Both the position numbers and the translations under genes were made by a program. A stretch of DNA of 64,000 bases from an uncultured Flavobacteriales bacterium (GTDB lineage: Bacteria > Bacteroidota > Bacteroidia > Flavobacteriales_D > Crocinitomicaceae): assembly GCA_913059205.1 (NCBI GenBank), contig CAJXRM010000006.1:1-64000 (forward strand), given 5' to 3'. A model generated the notes under the pieces. The model saw only the letters and a list, made by a program, of their open reading frames with translations. It was not told the DNA's origin and searched no databases. Below, in pieces: positions 1-7,894 of this stretch (the stretch's first letter is position 1; the number at the start of each line of letters is the position of its first letter).

Positions 1-47
1 CTACACAGAGTAGATCGTCGGCAGCGTCAGATGTGTATAAGAGACAG
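1..47 (+). other. Illumina Nextera i5 adapter (sequencing artefact)
   Basis: Bases 15-28 are the i5-side Nextera linker TCGTCGGCAGCGTC and bases 29-47 are the Tn5 mosaic end AGATGTGTATAAGAGACAG. Bases 1-6 match the end of the P5 primer (CTACAC) and bases 7-14 are an 8-nt index (AGAGTAGA, from memory the i5 index numbered 504). This is untrimmed adapter read-through kept in the assembly. The true contig begins at 48 and anything translated from these bases is artificial. Confidence 0.98.
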
Positions 48-488
48 CTTGAATTAAATATTCCATTTTTTGGTGGACTTATAGGTTTCAGTCTTTCTGG
101 TTTTATTCTTGTTTCTACATTAGGGGATGAGAATATGATAAAGAAAATATCAAAAATTCAAATATCAAAAATCCTTAGGAATGAAAATGATAAGTACTCT
201 TATATACAAAAGGTAACCTCAAAGTATGCTCTAATTGTAATTCTACAGTTTTCATTTTTAATTATCTTTTTAGTATTATACCTAATGACTCTGTTGGAAT
301 TAGTGGCCCCCAATAAATATATAGAAGCTATAGTTAATACGTTAGGAGTTTTTTTAGTGATCTTTTTAACTATATATGGAACTTTCCTAACTCTACAGCT
401 AATTATCAATATTTTCACAATCTCCCAATCAAGGAATCTTAGTTTTTTAACAGAGGAACTTGATACGATGGATTTAATCGAAAAATAA
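48..488 (+). CDS. Multi-pass membrane protein, N-terminus missing (5' partial)
   Basis: This is an open frame of 146 residues ending at TAA 486-488. A GTG at 33 would give it a start, but that codon and the resulting residues MYKRQ lie inside the adapter, so the real N-terminus is lost off the contig. At least three hydrophobic segments can be seen: one at the broken N-terminus, one near the middle (LIVILQFSFLIIFLVLYLM) and one after it (NTLGVFLVIFLTIYGTFLTL). The C-terminal tail is acidic. I do not recognise a family. It is the first gene of the island cargo as seen here and converges on the minus-strand restriction operon. Function unknown. Confidence 0.6.
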   Translation, partial: LELNIPFFGGLIGFSLSGFILVSTLGDENMIKKISKIQISKILRNENDKYSYIQKVTSKYALIVILQFSFLIIFLVLYLMTLLELVAPNKYIEAIVNTLGVFLVIFLTIYGTFLTLQLIINIFTISQSRNLSFLTEELDTMDLIEK

Positions 489-743
489 TTGAGATTAAAT
501 TGAAGTTTTTTATCTGTAGGGTTAACATTAATTATAAATTACCCATCAATGTTCTGATTTCTTCTATATCTGAAATCCAGCATCAACAACCTTAGAATAG
601 GATTCCTCTTTGTCCTCGGTTGTTTCCGAAAGCATTAGTCTATAATACTCTGTTATGAGAGTTGATATCATTCCTTCTTAATTAGAAATAATTACTTCAT
701 CATTATTAGATTTTAACCTCATGAATTAATCGATTTAATGATA

Positions 744-1394
744 TTATTTGAGAATAATATATCCGTCCTTTTCTTTCTTAATCCGATCCTTAAAATATGG
801 ATATAAATACATTGCAGTATCTAATTGATTGGGGAGGAATTTTACTACTATGTAATCATCACCAGATTCGATTTTATATTTGATTGGATAATTTCGTTCT
901 ATCTTTTTAATCAAAGTTTCTAATTCAAACAAACGATTTTCGTTTTTTTGAATTCGTGAACCTTTCTTGGGTTGAATAGTATAGGAGTCATTCGAGTGGG
1001 ATACTTCCAATCCCCAATTCATCCTAATGTATTCGAGGTAATTTTTGTTGCGCACAAGTTCGATTTGTAAACTATCATTTTCATCCCATGAATCTAAAAG
1101 CATATCGAATAAATCATCACTCGTTAGGGATCTTCCATTTAACTTATATCCTAGGTTCGGCGGACAATCAACTTTACTTAATCTTGCTGAATCTAAAATA
1201 CCTTGATAAGTATCGATTACATCATAGAGGCTATTTTGAATTGAATCTTGAATTTGTAATTCAGCATTCAAATTATCGATCTCAATCTCTAAATCATCAT
1301 TCTCAGATTTGAAAATAAAAATGATAATTCCAATGAGTAAAATAAATCCTAAAAGCGGAACTATTACCTTAACTATATTTCCGAGTTGCTTCAT
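744..1394 (-). CDS. Membrane-anchored coiled-coil protein, last gene of the restriction operon
   Basis: The 216-residue protein has one N-terminal transmembrane helix (about residues 9-28). A heptad-like segment rich in Asp, Glu, Leu and Ile follows (about 30-70), then a soluble C-terminal domain of about 100 residues with mixed charge. No lipobox or catalytic motif is visible and I do not recognise the family. Its ATG overlaps the TGA of the upstream 108-residue protein in an ATGA arrangement, so the two are probably translationally coupled. It ends the five-gene minus-strand run that begins with the XRE regulator. The gap to the next gene (489-743) shows no gene. A membrane-bound partner of the restriction system is plausible but is inference only. 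Confidence 0.75.
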   Translation of the reverse strand: MKQLGNIVKVIVPLLGFILLIGIIIFIFKSENDDLEIEIDNLNAELQIQDSIQNSLYDVIDTYQGILDSARLSKVDCPPNLGYKLNGRSLTSDDLFDMLLDSWDENDSLQIELVRNKNYLEYIRMNWGLEVSHSNDSYTIQPKKGSRIQKNENRLFELETLIKKIERNYPIKYKIESGDDYIVVKFLPNQLDTAMYLYPYFKDRIKKEKDGYIILK

Positions 1395-1717
1395 TTTATA
1401 TTGGATTTATCAATTCGTTCAAAAACTTTTTCCATTTTTACTGCAGTCGGTGAATTTGGACTTGGCTGCACGAAATACTCTGATTGTATTTCGAGTTTGA
1501 GATTCAAGATTCGTTCCTTATTATCTCTTTCACAATCTTGTTTTTGAAATTCTAGTTTATCTTGAAATCTCTCCTTCAAATCATTCTCGTGATTTTGATA
1601 ATAGAAAACGAGAACAGTGGCAACAACGGATCCTGCTGCGACACAGAATCCGAGCATTTTAAACCAATTTGTTTCCCAGAAATGTTGGACTGGCTGCTTA
1701 TAGTTCTTTTTTGCCAT
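1391..1717 (-). CDS. Small single-pass membrane protein with coiled coil, in the restriction operon
   Basis: The protein has 108 residues. A basic, aromatic N-terminus is followed by one hydrophobic helix (about residues 21-41, GFCVAAGSVVATVLVFYY) and then a charged, probably coiled-coil tail. It starts 2 nt after the stop of the type ISP-like restriction enzyme gene, and its stop overlaps the start of the next membrane protein (ATGA). The spacing argues for one transcript and coupled production. No homologous family is recognised. With its neighbour it forms a pair of membrane-anchored proteins appended to a restriction-modification gene, which is not the usual content of such operons. Confidence 0.75.
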   Translation of the reverse strand: MAKKNYKQPVQHFWETNWFKMLGFCVAAGSVVATVLVFYYQNHENDLKERFQDKLEFQKQDCERDNKERILNLKLEIQSEYFVQPSPNSPTAVKMEKVFERIDKSNIK

Positions 1718-1719
1718 GC

Positions 1720-4700
1720 TTAAATTTCAATTTTATCAATCTCCTTCATTATCCTGTCAGTCTCTGTCAATGCCACAATGATCTTTTGATAGTGAAGAAT
1801 ATCATCATAACTTAATTCGCGATCGGTGCGGTCCTTTAGCCATTTCTGTGCTGGTTGGTATCCACCGATATAGTAGTTCCAGGCTACTTCCGGAACATCT
1901 GAGAAGTATTGTGTGTCATTTATCCAAACCTTGCCGGTTTTCTTAACTTCATCTGTGCGTTCAAAGCCTGGACTTTTAGATGTCATTTTACGAGTGACGA
2001 TGTTATTACCATCTTCCGGATACCCTGTAATGTATTCTTCCACTTTAGGACTTTCCATTAAATGGATCTCGCGGAGCTCTTTGCCTAGGGTGACCAATTT
2101 CCAGAATTTATCTGCATTGGTTGGGTACGGAATTCTAGGAAAATCGATCTTTAAAAACTCTTTGTATTTTTCTCGATATTCTGGACTATGAAGAACGGCA
2201 TAGATGTAATCTAGAATATTTATTGGGTAAATTACGCCCAATATATCAGGGGAAAGATCAACATGATTATTTGGATTTTCTACAAATATGTGGTTGGTTA
2301 TCTCAGTAAATTTCTGAGTTATCTGAAAATTCAAATTTGATTTATAACTCTCATTCAACATTGATTGTTGACCGTCTAAATTTTCGCAGAGGTAAAGAGG
2401 GAAAATGTAACCTGTTTCTTTAGTCTGAGAAGAAATATTACACATATCAGAATTAAGCCTACTTGTAAATACATGTTGAAAATCAAAAGTTGATTGTTGA
2501 CGACATGTAATCAGGGAAACATTCCAATTATTGTTTAAATGAGTGAACATTTCATCCCGAGGATATGCAATAAATCCTTTTGATTTTCCCGTATAGAAAG
2601 TAAATCTTTCATCAAAAGGACGGTACATCACCTTAACGATTTTGGGATTGTTTGAAATTAAGTCCTCCTTAGCCCACGGAATCGTCCAGTCTCTACCATC
2701 AGCAGGCAAATCATATTTTGTCCGTATTTCATCAGGTTGTAGATTTAAAAAAGCATCTCCTACTTTTTCTAATTCTTGTGAAGTAATATTGATCGTTATT
2801 TTATCTCTTTTTGTTTGAAATCCAGATACATACTTAAAAAATAATTCATCAATTTTGAAGCCTTTGCTATATTCCTCAATACCTTGGGTGTTAATTGGTT
2901 TGAAAAAGTAATTAGGGGCATCAGGAATTAGTTCATTATAGTGTAAATTTTTAATATCATTCTTTTCCAGTTTAAGGTACTTCTCTTCTCGTTTACCGTA
3001 AAAATCATGATGATACACTTTAGCCAAAGGTTCACGATTTTTGTTGTTTTTCACAAAAATGTTAATTGAAACCCCCGTCATTATATCGAAAACATTTTGA
3101 TCGGGTGTTCCATCTGGACTTACTTCTTTTTTCTTCGCGTTTCCATGAAGGTCGAGTATGTATATTTTATCGAATGACTCTAGTAAAGATTTTCTCATTT
3201 GGCGATGAGTAATACCATCTATAAAACTATTTGCTGAGATATATGCCAAAATACCTTCGCCATTTTTGTCAATAAAATGCTGACCATATCTGATAAACTT
3301 AATGTAATCATCGTCCAGATTTATTTTTCGTTCATTCAAGTCTTTTTTATAGTCCGAGATCAAGTTTTGAATCCATTCACCTTTGTTGGTTGAACTAACA
3401 GCATATGGTGGATTACCAATGACCACCATAACTGGTGTGTCTTGTTTGATTACATTCGCTTCATTTGCTTCTTGCGAAAGCCATTGCGTGAATAGGTTAA
3501 ATTGATCGGTATGAGGTTTTTCCAAACTGTTTGTTAGGAAGATCTTGAATCGTTTGTTGTTCGGATTGGTAAAACCTGTTTCGGAGAGTAGAATGTCCAT
3601 CTTCAAATGCGCCATTGCATACGAAGTCATTAATAACTCAAAACCATTCATCCGAGGTATTAAATCATTCTCCACGTATTTGGGCCAAATGCCCGATTGG
3701 TTCTTGAACTTTTGGTGAATATGTTTAATTACTTCCGCAAGGAAGGTTCCGGTACCAGTCGCTGGATCCAAAACTTGTACTTTATGCACCTCTTTTTCTG
3801 CTTGCTTATACCCTGTAGCAGAACGGTTGTCACGCACATCGGTATTTACCTTAATCTTTGTTTTCGATGTATCTGCCAACCCTTGCGGTAATCCAAATTC
3901 CGTTTTCAGAATATCATCTACTGCACGCACGATAAAATTAACTACCGGTTCAGGTGTGTACCACACTCCTCTTGCTTTTCTCAATGAAGGATCATAAGCT
4001 GCCAAGAAGGTTTCATAAAAGTGGATGATTGGATCCTCTTGTTTTGTGCTCCTTCCAAAATTGCGCATGATTTGTACCACATCCGTTGCAAGGAAAATCT
4101 GAACCAGGTCATCCACAATCCAAGCAATTCGTTCATCTAAATCGTAACCTGCAATACTTTGGAAAAGTTTTCTTAAAAATGGGTTTGAATGAGGGATCAA
4201 TTGAGCTGCTTCAAAACGGCTGAAGTTCTCAAGAGAAGGATCATGATATCGCGCAGCAAACATTCCGTACGCGATTGTTTGTGCGTACATATCTGCGAAT
4301 CCTTTATGGGTAATATCGTGAACTAATACATTTTTAAAGGCCTTGAACTGATCTTTTAATTGTGAGTTTGCTTCTGTTTCTTCGTCAGACTCTACAGCCT
4401 TTTCAATAATGTTCCCAAGAAGGCGTGCTTTACCTGCCATCATTTCTGCCAATTTGGTTGGAGATTTAATGGTTTGCGAAATAGTCTGAGCAAAGTCTTT
4501 CATTAATTGCTCGAAGTGGGCCACATTTTCTTGAATGCCAACAATCTTCCCATCCACAATTTCAGCGATTCGAATAGAGTTTACGAATTCACCATCACGG
4601 TAGAAATGAAAATCCAAATAATCCGTAAAGATGAGGTTCGTTAAGGAAGCGCGATAACGATCGAATTGCTCTTTAAGTGATTTACTTTTTAAATCAACTG

Positions 4701-4917
4701 AAATATCCTTTGCTTCAATATACCCAATCGGAATATCTTTTCGCATCAATATGTAATCTGGAGCTCCACAGGCAATGCGTGCAGGTTCATTGATTACTTG
4801 GACATCCTTTAGAAGCGTCTCAAGGTAAGCTTGTAAGTCACCTCGGTACGCATGTTCTCTAGAAATTCCTGTTTGGTATCTTTTGTTTAGGTTGTCAATG
4901 TATTGTTGGATGGTCAT
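1720..4917 (-). CDS. Single-chain restriction-modification enzyme, type ISP family (nuclease-methyltransferase)
   Basis: From the ATG at 4917 the protein has 1065 residues. Residues about 53-70 read as a PD-(D/E)xK nuclease core: a PD pair, then EAK after a hydrophobic strand. An N6-adenine methyltransferase domain follows, with motif I DPATGTGTF at about 384-392 and motif IV NPPY at about 502-505. The remaining 550 residues should hold target recognition and resemble the type ISP C-terminal specificity domain. Unlike LlaGI/LlaBIII-type ISP enzymes, no DEAD-box helicase lies between nuclease and methyltransferase. A TTG at 4956 behind AGGAGG would add 13 residues and overlap the upstream gene. 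I prefer the ATG because the clear domain sequence starts there. The enzyme should methylate host DNA and cut unmodified DNA. Confidence 0.88.
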   Translation of the reverse strand: MTIQQYIDNLNKRYQTGISREHAYRGDLQAYLETLLKDVQVINEPARIACGAPDYILMRKDIPIGYIEAKDISVDLKSKSLKEQFDRYRASLTNLIFTDYLDFHFYRDGEFVNSIRIAEIVDGKIVGIQENVAHFEQLMKDFAQTISQTIKSPTKLAEMMAGKARLLGNIIEKAVESDEETEANSQLKDQFKAFKNVLVHDITHKGFADMYAQTIAYGMFAARYHDPSLENFSRFEAAQLIPHSNPFLRKLFQSIAGYDLDERIAWIVDDLVQIFLATDVVQIMRNFGRSTKQEDPIIHFYETFLAAYDPSLRKARGVWYTPEPVVNFIVRAVDDILKTEFGLPQGLADTSKTKIKVNTDVRDNRSATGYKQAEKEVHKVQVLDPATGTGTFLAEVIKHIHQKFKNQSGIWPKYVENDLIPRMNGFELLMTSYAMAHLKMDILLSETGFTNPNNKRFKIFLTNSLEKPHTDQFNLFTQWLSQEANEANVIKQDTPVMVVIGNPPYAVSSTNKGEWIQNLISDYKKDLNERKINLDDDYIKFIRYGQHFIDKNGEGILAYISANSFIDGITHRQMRKSLLESFDKIYILDLHGNAKKKEVSPDGTPDQNVFDIMTGVSINIFVKNNKNREPLAKVYHHDFYGKREEKYLKLEKNDIKNLHYNELIPDAPNYFFKPINTQGIEEYSKGFKIDELFFKYVSGFQTKRDKITINITSQELEKVGDAFLNLQPDEIRTKYDLPADGRDWTIPWAKEDLISNNPKIVKVMYRPFDERFTFYTGKSKGFIAYPRDEMFTHLNNNWNVSLITCRQQSTFDFQHVFTSRLNSDMCNISSQTKETGYIFPLYLCENLDGQQSMLNESYKSNLNFQITQKFTEITNHIFVENPNNHVDLSPDILGVIYPINILDYIYAVLHSPEYREKYKEFLKIDFPRIPYPTNADKFWKLVTLGKELREIHLMESPKVEEYITGYPEDGNNIVTRKMTSKSPGFERTDEVKKTGKVWINDTQYFSDVPEVAWNYYIGGYQPAQKWLKDRTDRELSYDDILHYQKIIVALTETDRIMKEIDKIEI

Positions 4918-4934
4918 ATTTTTCGTCCTTGTAT

Positions 4935-6473
4935 TTATTTGTACACTATTTCCCAATAGCCTCCTAACTTAGGTCCTTTTCTTATGATGATTCCGGCTTT
5001 TTTAAGTTTTTGAATTGATCTTTCGATGGTACTCGGGGATTTCTCTGTTTTCTGAGATAGCTGTTGGGTTGTTATATTTGGATTTTCAATAATTAACAGT
5101 ATTATCGCTTCCGAATTCCTTCCGAATTCCTTCCGAATTTCTTCCGTCATCATTCCGTCATCATTCCGTCGTTCTTCCGTCGTTGTTCCGTCAAGCTTTT
5201 GAGAATTTTCAGATGATTCAATAAAATCAGAATGAATAAAGAGTGTGGTTTCAAAGAAACTTCTGTCATCATCCGTGTCGAAAAAAGCAGCGGGTGAACC
5301 ATTTTCTTCCAGGGCTTTTCGAATTGTTGGAATACCAGTCGCGCGACCTTCCGTTAAATCCAGTTCCTTCAGGAAATCGCCCAATCGTCTATTGCGGTAA
5401 CGTCGAGGTTTAATCACATCGTTATTGAAAGCAGTCAGTTTGATTGAACGATCCGGGCCACCATAATTTAAAATCGTGATGCTGTCTGGGTAAATTCTAA
5501 TTTCCACTGGTTCGCGTAACTGATAATCACGATGATACAAGGCATTGGCGACAGCTTCTTCCAAGGCAGTGTATGGATAATTCCAAACACGCAATGACTC
5601 AGGTTGACCAGAAATTTTTCGAATCTTTTCCTCAAGTACATGTGTATTCAAGTAACTCAACGTTTCCTTAATCATGAAAGGAACAGGACCAGAAATCGGA
5701 GGTATTTCTTTAAACATAGGATCGCCGGCTCCTTTCGGGAAAAACACAAGTTCTACACGTGAATACGGGAAAAAGTGTACCGGCTTTTCCGAAAACATCA
5801 TCAAAGCAACATTTCTAGGATATAGTTGTTCAGGTGGACCCGATAACAGTTCCATTTGTTCCAAAATATCCGCTTTCGATCTTGTTTCAGTCCAGTCTAG
5901 CAATTTACTTTTTGTAATACGCAAATGATCTTTCAATAAAGTGAAAGAAATATCATCCAATGATGCATCCGTATTCGCTCGATCGTCAAAGGGTACTTGA
6001 TTGGCCAAGCCGATTAATTCTTCCCGCTCTTGTTTCCCAGCCTTTACTGAGCTTGCATATTTTCTGATATAATATTGATATTCTTTCTTTTTTGCAGTAA
6101 TGTCCTCCGGAACTTCATACGGACGATTGGAGCCTCCTGGTACCCAAAGAATCATGATCTTCTTACCATCCACTTCTTCGATGTCTAATTTTGCATGATA
6201 TATAGGACGGATGAGGTTATTAAATCCGATCATCTGCTGCTGAATGTTGTCAATCTGATTATCAGGGATTCCTTTCACTGGTCTTTCCGGGATTCCGTCA
6301 TTGGCTTTCACACCAATAATTACATATCCACCGCCGATGTTGCTAAAATCATTGGCAAATGCACAAACGGAACGGTAAATAGCAGGTGGATTCCAGCCTT
6401 CCTTGAACTCGATTCGTTCGTTTTCAACTGATCCGCCAGATAACAGATTTTCTATGTTTACAGGTAACGGCAT
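4935..6473 (-). CDS. AlbA_2 domain / GHKL-type ATPase protein with C-terminal winged helix
   Basis: The 512-residue protein belongs to the COG2865-like group. An N-terminal Schlafen AlbA_2 domain covers about residues 15-150, with EFKEGW near 22 and the glycine-rich IGGGYVIIGV near 46-55. The divergent GHKL ATP-binding domain has its N-box at about 305-317 (EEAVANALYHRDY), followed by the ILNYGGP strand near 334-340. Residues about 456-512 form a winged helix (TTQQLSQKTEKSPSTIERSI). The linker at about 427-455 is encoded by an 11-nt tandem repeat. The gene starts immediately after the stop of the XRE regulator and ends just before the restriction enzyme, so it is probably a regulator or partner of that system. 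The precise activity is unknown. Confidence 0.85.
   Translation of the reverse strand: MPLPVNIENLLSGGSVENERIEFKEGWNPPAIYRSVCAFANDFSNIGGGYVIIGVKANDGIPERPVKGIPDNQIDNIQQQMIGFNNLIRPIYHAKLDIEEVDGKKIMILWVPGGSNRPYEVPEDITAKKKEYQYYIRKYASSVKAGKQEREELIGLANQVPFDDRANTDASLDDISFTLLKDHLRITKSKLLDWTETRSKADILEQMELLSGPPEQLYPRNVALMMFSEKPVHFFPYSRVELVFFPKGAGDPMFKEIPPISGPVPFMIKETLSYLNTHVLEEKIRKISGQPESLRVWNYPYTALEEAVANALYHRDYQLREPVEIRIYPDSITILNYGGPDRSIKLTAFNNDVIKPRRYRNRRLGDFLKELDLTEGRATGIPTIRKALEENGSPAAFFDTDDDRSFFETTLFIHSDFIESSENSQKLDGTTTEERRNDDGMMTEEIRKEFGRNSEAIILLIIENPNITTQQLSQKTEKSPSTIERSIQKLKKAGIIIRKGPKLGGYWEIVYK
5109..5196 (-). repeat. Eight tandem 11-nt repeats inside the AlbA_2/ATPase gene
   Basis: On the plus strand the block splits into eight units of exactly 11 nt, each beginning TTCCG. 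Three end AATTCC or AATTTC, two end TCATCA, two end TCGTTC or TCGTTG, and one ends TCAAGC. Eleven is not a multiple of three, so three units (33 nt) make one 11-residue protein repeat (DGTTTEERRND, then DGMMTEEIRKE). Gain or loss of one unit would shift the reading frame and remove the C-terminal winged helix. The block lies in the disordered-looking linker between the ATPase and DNA-binding parts. Confidence 0.95.
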
Positions 6474-6689
6474 TTATGATTGTGGATTGGATTTCTGTAA
6501 TAGATCAGTAATTTCTACGCCGAGAACTTCTGCGATCTTGGAGAGTGTTTCTAAAGTTGGTTGTGCGTCATTGGTACACCATCTTGACACAGTGGTTTCA
6601 TTTTTATCCAATTCATTTGCTAACCAGCGGTTTGTTTTGCCCCTTTCGGCTAATACTACTTTGATTCTGTTAATTTGCTTTTTACACAT
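6474..6689 (-). CDS. XRE-family transcriptional regulator of the restriction operon
   Basis: The 71-residue protein is a single helix-turn-helix domain of the Cro/C1 (HTH_3) type. The recognition region reads ANELDKNETTVSRWCTNDAQ at about residues 24-43 and is followed by the typical helix TLETLSKIAEVLGVEITDLL. Its size and position, first in a restriction-modification operon, resemble controller (C) proteins that delay nuclease expression. The stop codon abuts the ATG of the AlbA_2 gene. A perfect inverted repeat lies 14 nt upstream of its start (6703-6717) and is a likely autoregulatory operator. Whether it activates or represses cannot be seen from the sequence. Confidence 0.9.
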   Translation of the reverse strand: MCKKQINRIKVVLAERGKTNRWLANELDKNETTVSRWCTNDAQPTLETLSKIAEVLGVEITDLLQKSNPQS

Positions 6690-6702
6690 AGAGTGTTATG
6701 AT

Positions 6703-6717
6703 ATACTACAATAGTAT
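6703..6717 (-). promoter_or_regulatory. Candidate operator of the XRE regulator
   Basis: ATACTA-CAA-TAGTAT is a perfect 6-bp inverted repeat around a 3-nt spacer. It lies 14 nt upstream of the XRE start codon, between it and the AT-rich stretch (about 6720-6770) expected to carry the minus-strand promoter. Size and symmetry suit a small HTH dimer. Binding is inferred from position alone. Confidence 0.5.
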
Positions 6718-7161
6718 TACATTATTTGCAAAATATAATACATACAAAGCATTAATTATGCAAAAGAAATGAACAAAGCAAACAGCTTGGTAACAGGAAA
6801 CTCTTTGGAGTAGAAAAGTGCAGTAGTGACAATAATCAATGTCAGTATGTAACATATGTCACTAAACATGACAAATGAAAATTGTATTTTATGACATTTT
6901 GACGTGTTTTGAGAGGTGGCACTTTTATTGTCGTGGACAAGCAATTAAAATAAAAAAACAGCCCTGAAGAGAGCTGTTGATTTTTTGCCTGACTGGAAGT
7001 GTCACCGACCAAAGATTCACTAACAATCAGTTTTGACGGGTACGAAAGTACAAAGTTTTTTAGAACTACTACAATCAAAATGTAATTAATCAATTTTCCT
7101 TTCAGGTTCGTGTGTCATTACGAGAGATGACGAGCATTACTATAACTCAAAATTCGAACAA
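6718..7161. other. Intergenic region between the two divergent defence operons
   Basis: The 444-bp AT-rich region has no convincing gene. Two minus-strand open frames here (6756-6944 and 6842-7093) look random. It should carry the outward promoters for the XRE-led and DUF2188-led operons, but no clear two-box promoter stands out for the latter. In the middle is a hairpin with a T-run on the minus strand (6952-6978). Upstream of it, on the same strand, is a -7-like box TACTTTCG (7050-7043), so a short minus-strand RNA of about 85 nt is possible. Confidence 0.5.
6952..6978 (-). terminator. Rho-independent terminator-like hairpin
   Basis: Read on the minus strand, AACAGC and GCTGTT pair around a 10-nt loop and are followed by seven T residues. 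It stands alone within the intergenic region with no obvious gene ending at it, which raises the possibility of a small RNA upstream of it on the minus strand. Confidence 0.6.
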
Positions 7162-7389
7162 ATGTCGAAAGGGAAAGATCAACATGTAACACCACATCCA
7201 GACGGATGGCAGGTAAAAGGAGCTGGAAACAGCAAAGCAACAGCGGTAAGAAACACTCAAGCTGAAGCCAACAGTATTGCAATAGAAATTGCGAAAAATC
7301 AACAATCTGAAGTATTAATTCATGGCCGTGACGGTAAGATTCGTGATAAGAATAGTTATGGCAATGATCCGAGAAAATCAAAAGGTTAA
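7162..7389 (+). CDS. DUF2188 domain protein, first gene of the Pycsar-like operon
   Basis: The 75-residue protein fits the DUF2188 family over its whole length: a conserved start (HVTPHPDGWQVKGAGNSKA), a central helix with TQAEANSIAIEIAKNQ, and the C-terminal IHGRDGKIRDKNSYGNDP. Family members are small, soluble and functionally uncharacterised. Its stop is 4 nt before the effector gene, and the next junctions are also tight, so it leads a four-gene operon. A role in the defence system, perhaps as a small accessory or nucleic-acid-binding protein, is inferred only from this linkage. Confidence 0.85.
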   Translation: MSKGKDQHVTPHPDGWQVKGAGNSKATAVRNTQAEANSIAIEIAKNQQSEVLIHGRDGKIRDKNSYGNDPRKSKG

Positions 7390-7393
7390 GATT

Positions 7394-7891
7394 ATGAAAC
7401 AGGAGCAGGAAAGATTGAAGTTTTGTATCGGGAGATATGATCATTACTTCGATAGTGTAAACAATAAGAGTAATGTTTATCTCACATTGAGTGTATTTAT
7501 ATTCGGTGGAATGCTGGGGCTTTATTCTAATTTATTAGAGAAAACGAACTATCATTTTTGGGTTAATGTCATTATGTTGACCATAATGGGAGTAAGTTTA
7601 ACAACGATGCTAATTACAATTCTTGCATCACGACCATATTTAACGAAAGAAACAGATTCATTACTGTTTTTTCAGTCTGTTAGCAATATGGGGGAAACAG
7701 AATTCTCAAAACGTTCTCAAGCTTCTTCAGAAGAACAGGAATTGAATGATTTAAGACTTCAAACATTCCAACTCGCGAATGGGCTAAAATCCAAATTTGC
7801 AAAACTGCACCTAGTTGCTACTCTAGTTGCAATTCAGTTTGCACTTTTTATTCCATTAACAGTTACAATACTAAATAATTTAAAAAATTAA
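7394..7891 (+). CDS. pycTM: Pycsar-type transmembrane effector (PycTM-like)
   Basis: From the ATG at 7394 the protein has 165 residues. An upstream in-frame ATG at 7322 would overlap the DUF2188 gene by 68 nt and adds no conserved sequence. The N-terminal pattern YDHYFDSVNNKSNVYLT running into a first membrane helix (about 28-47), a second helix (about 56-78), a cytoplasmic middle section and a last helix at the C-terminus (about 140-163) match the Pycsar effector TM domain. In characterised Pycsar systems such effectors sense cCMP or cUMP and damage the inner membrane, causing abortive infection. It lies 3 nt before the cyclase gene. Confidence 0.85.
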   Translation: MKQEQERLKFCIGRYDHYFDSVNNKSNVYLTLSVFIFGGMLGLYSNLLEKTNYHFWVNVIMLTIMGVSLTTMLITILASRPYLTKETDSLLFFQSVSNMGETEFSKRSQASSEEQELNDLRLQTFQLANGLKSKFAKLHLVATLVAIQFALFIPLTVTILNNLKN

Positions 7892-7894
7892 GAA

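Noticed and set aside
33-47. GTG start and N-terminal residues MYKRQ for the first gene
   Set aside because: They are translated from the Nextera mosaic end, not from genomic DNA.
6756-7093. Two short minus-strand open frames in the gap between the defence operons
   Set aside because: Composition is like random AT-rich sequence, they overlap each other in different frames and cross a terminator-like hairpin.
7322-7393. Longer N-terminus for the Pycsar effector
   Set aside because: It overlaps the DUF2188 gene out of frame and adds no hydrophobic or conserved residues; the ATG at 7394 gives the family start.
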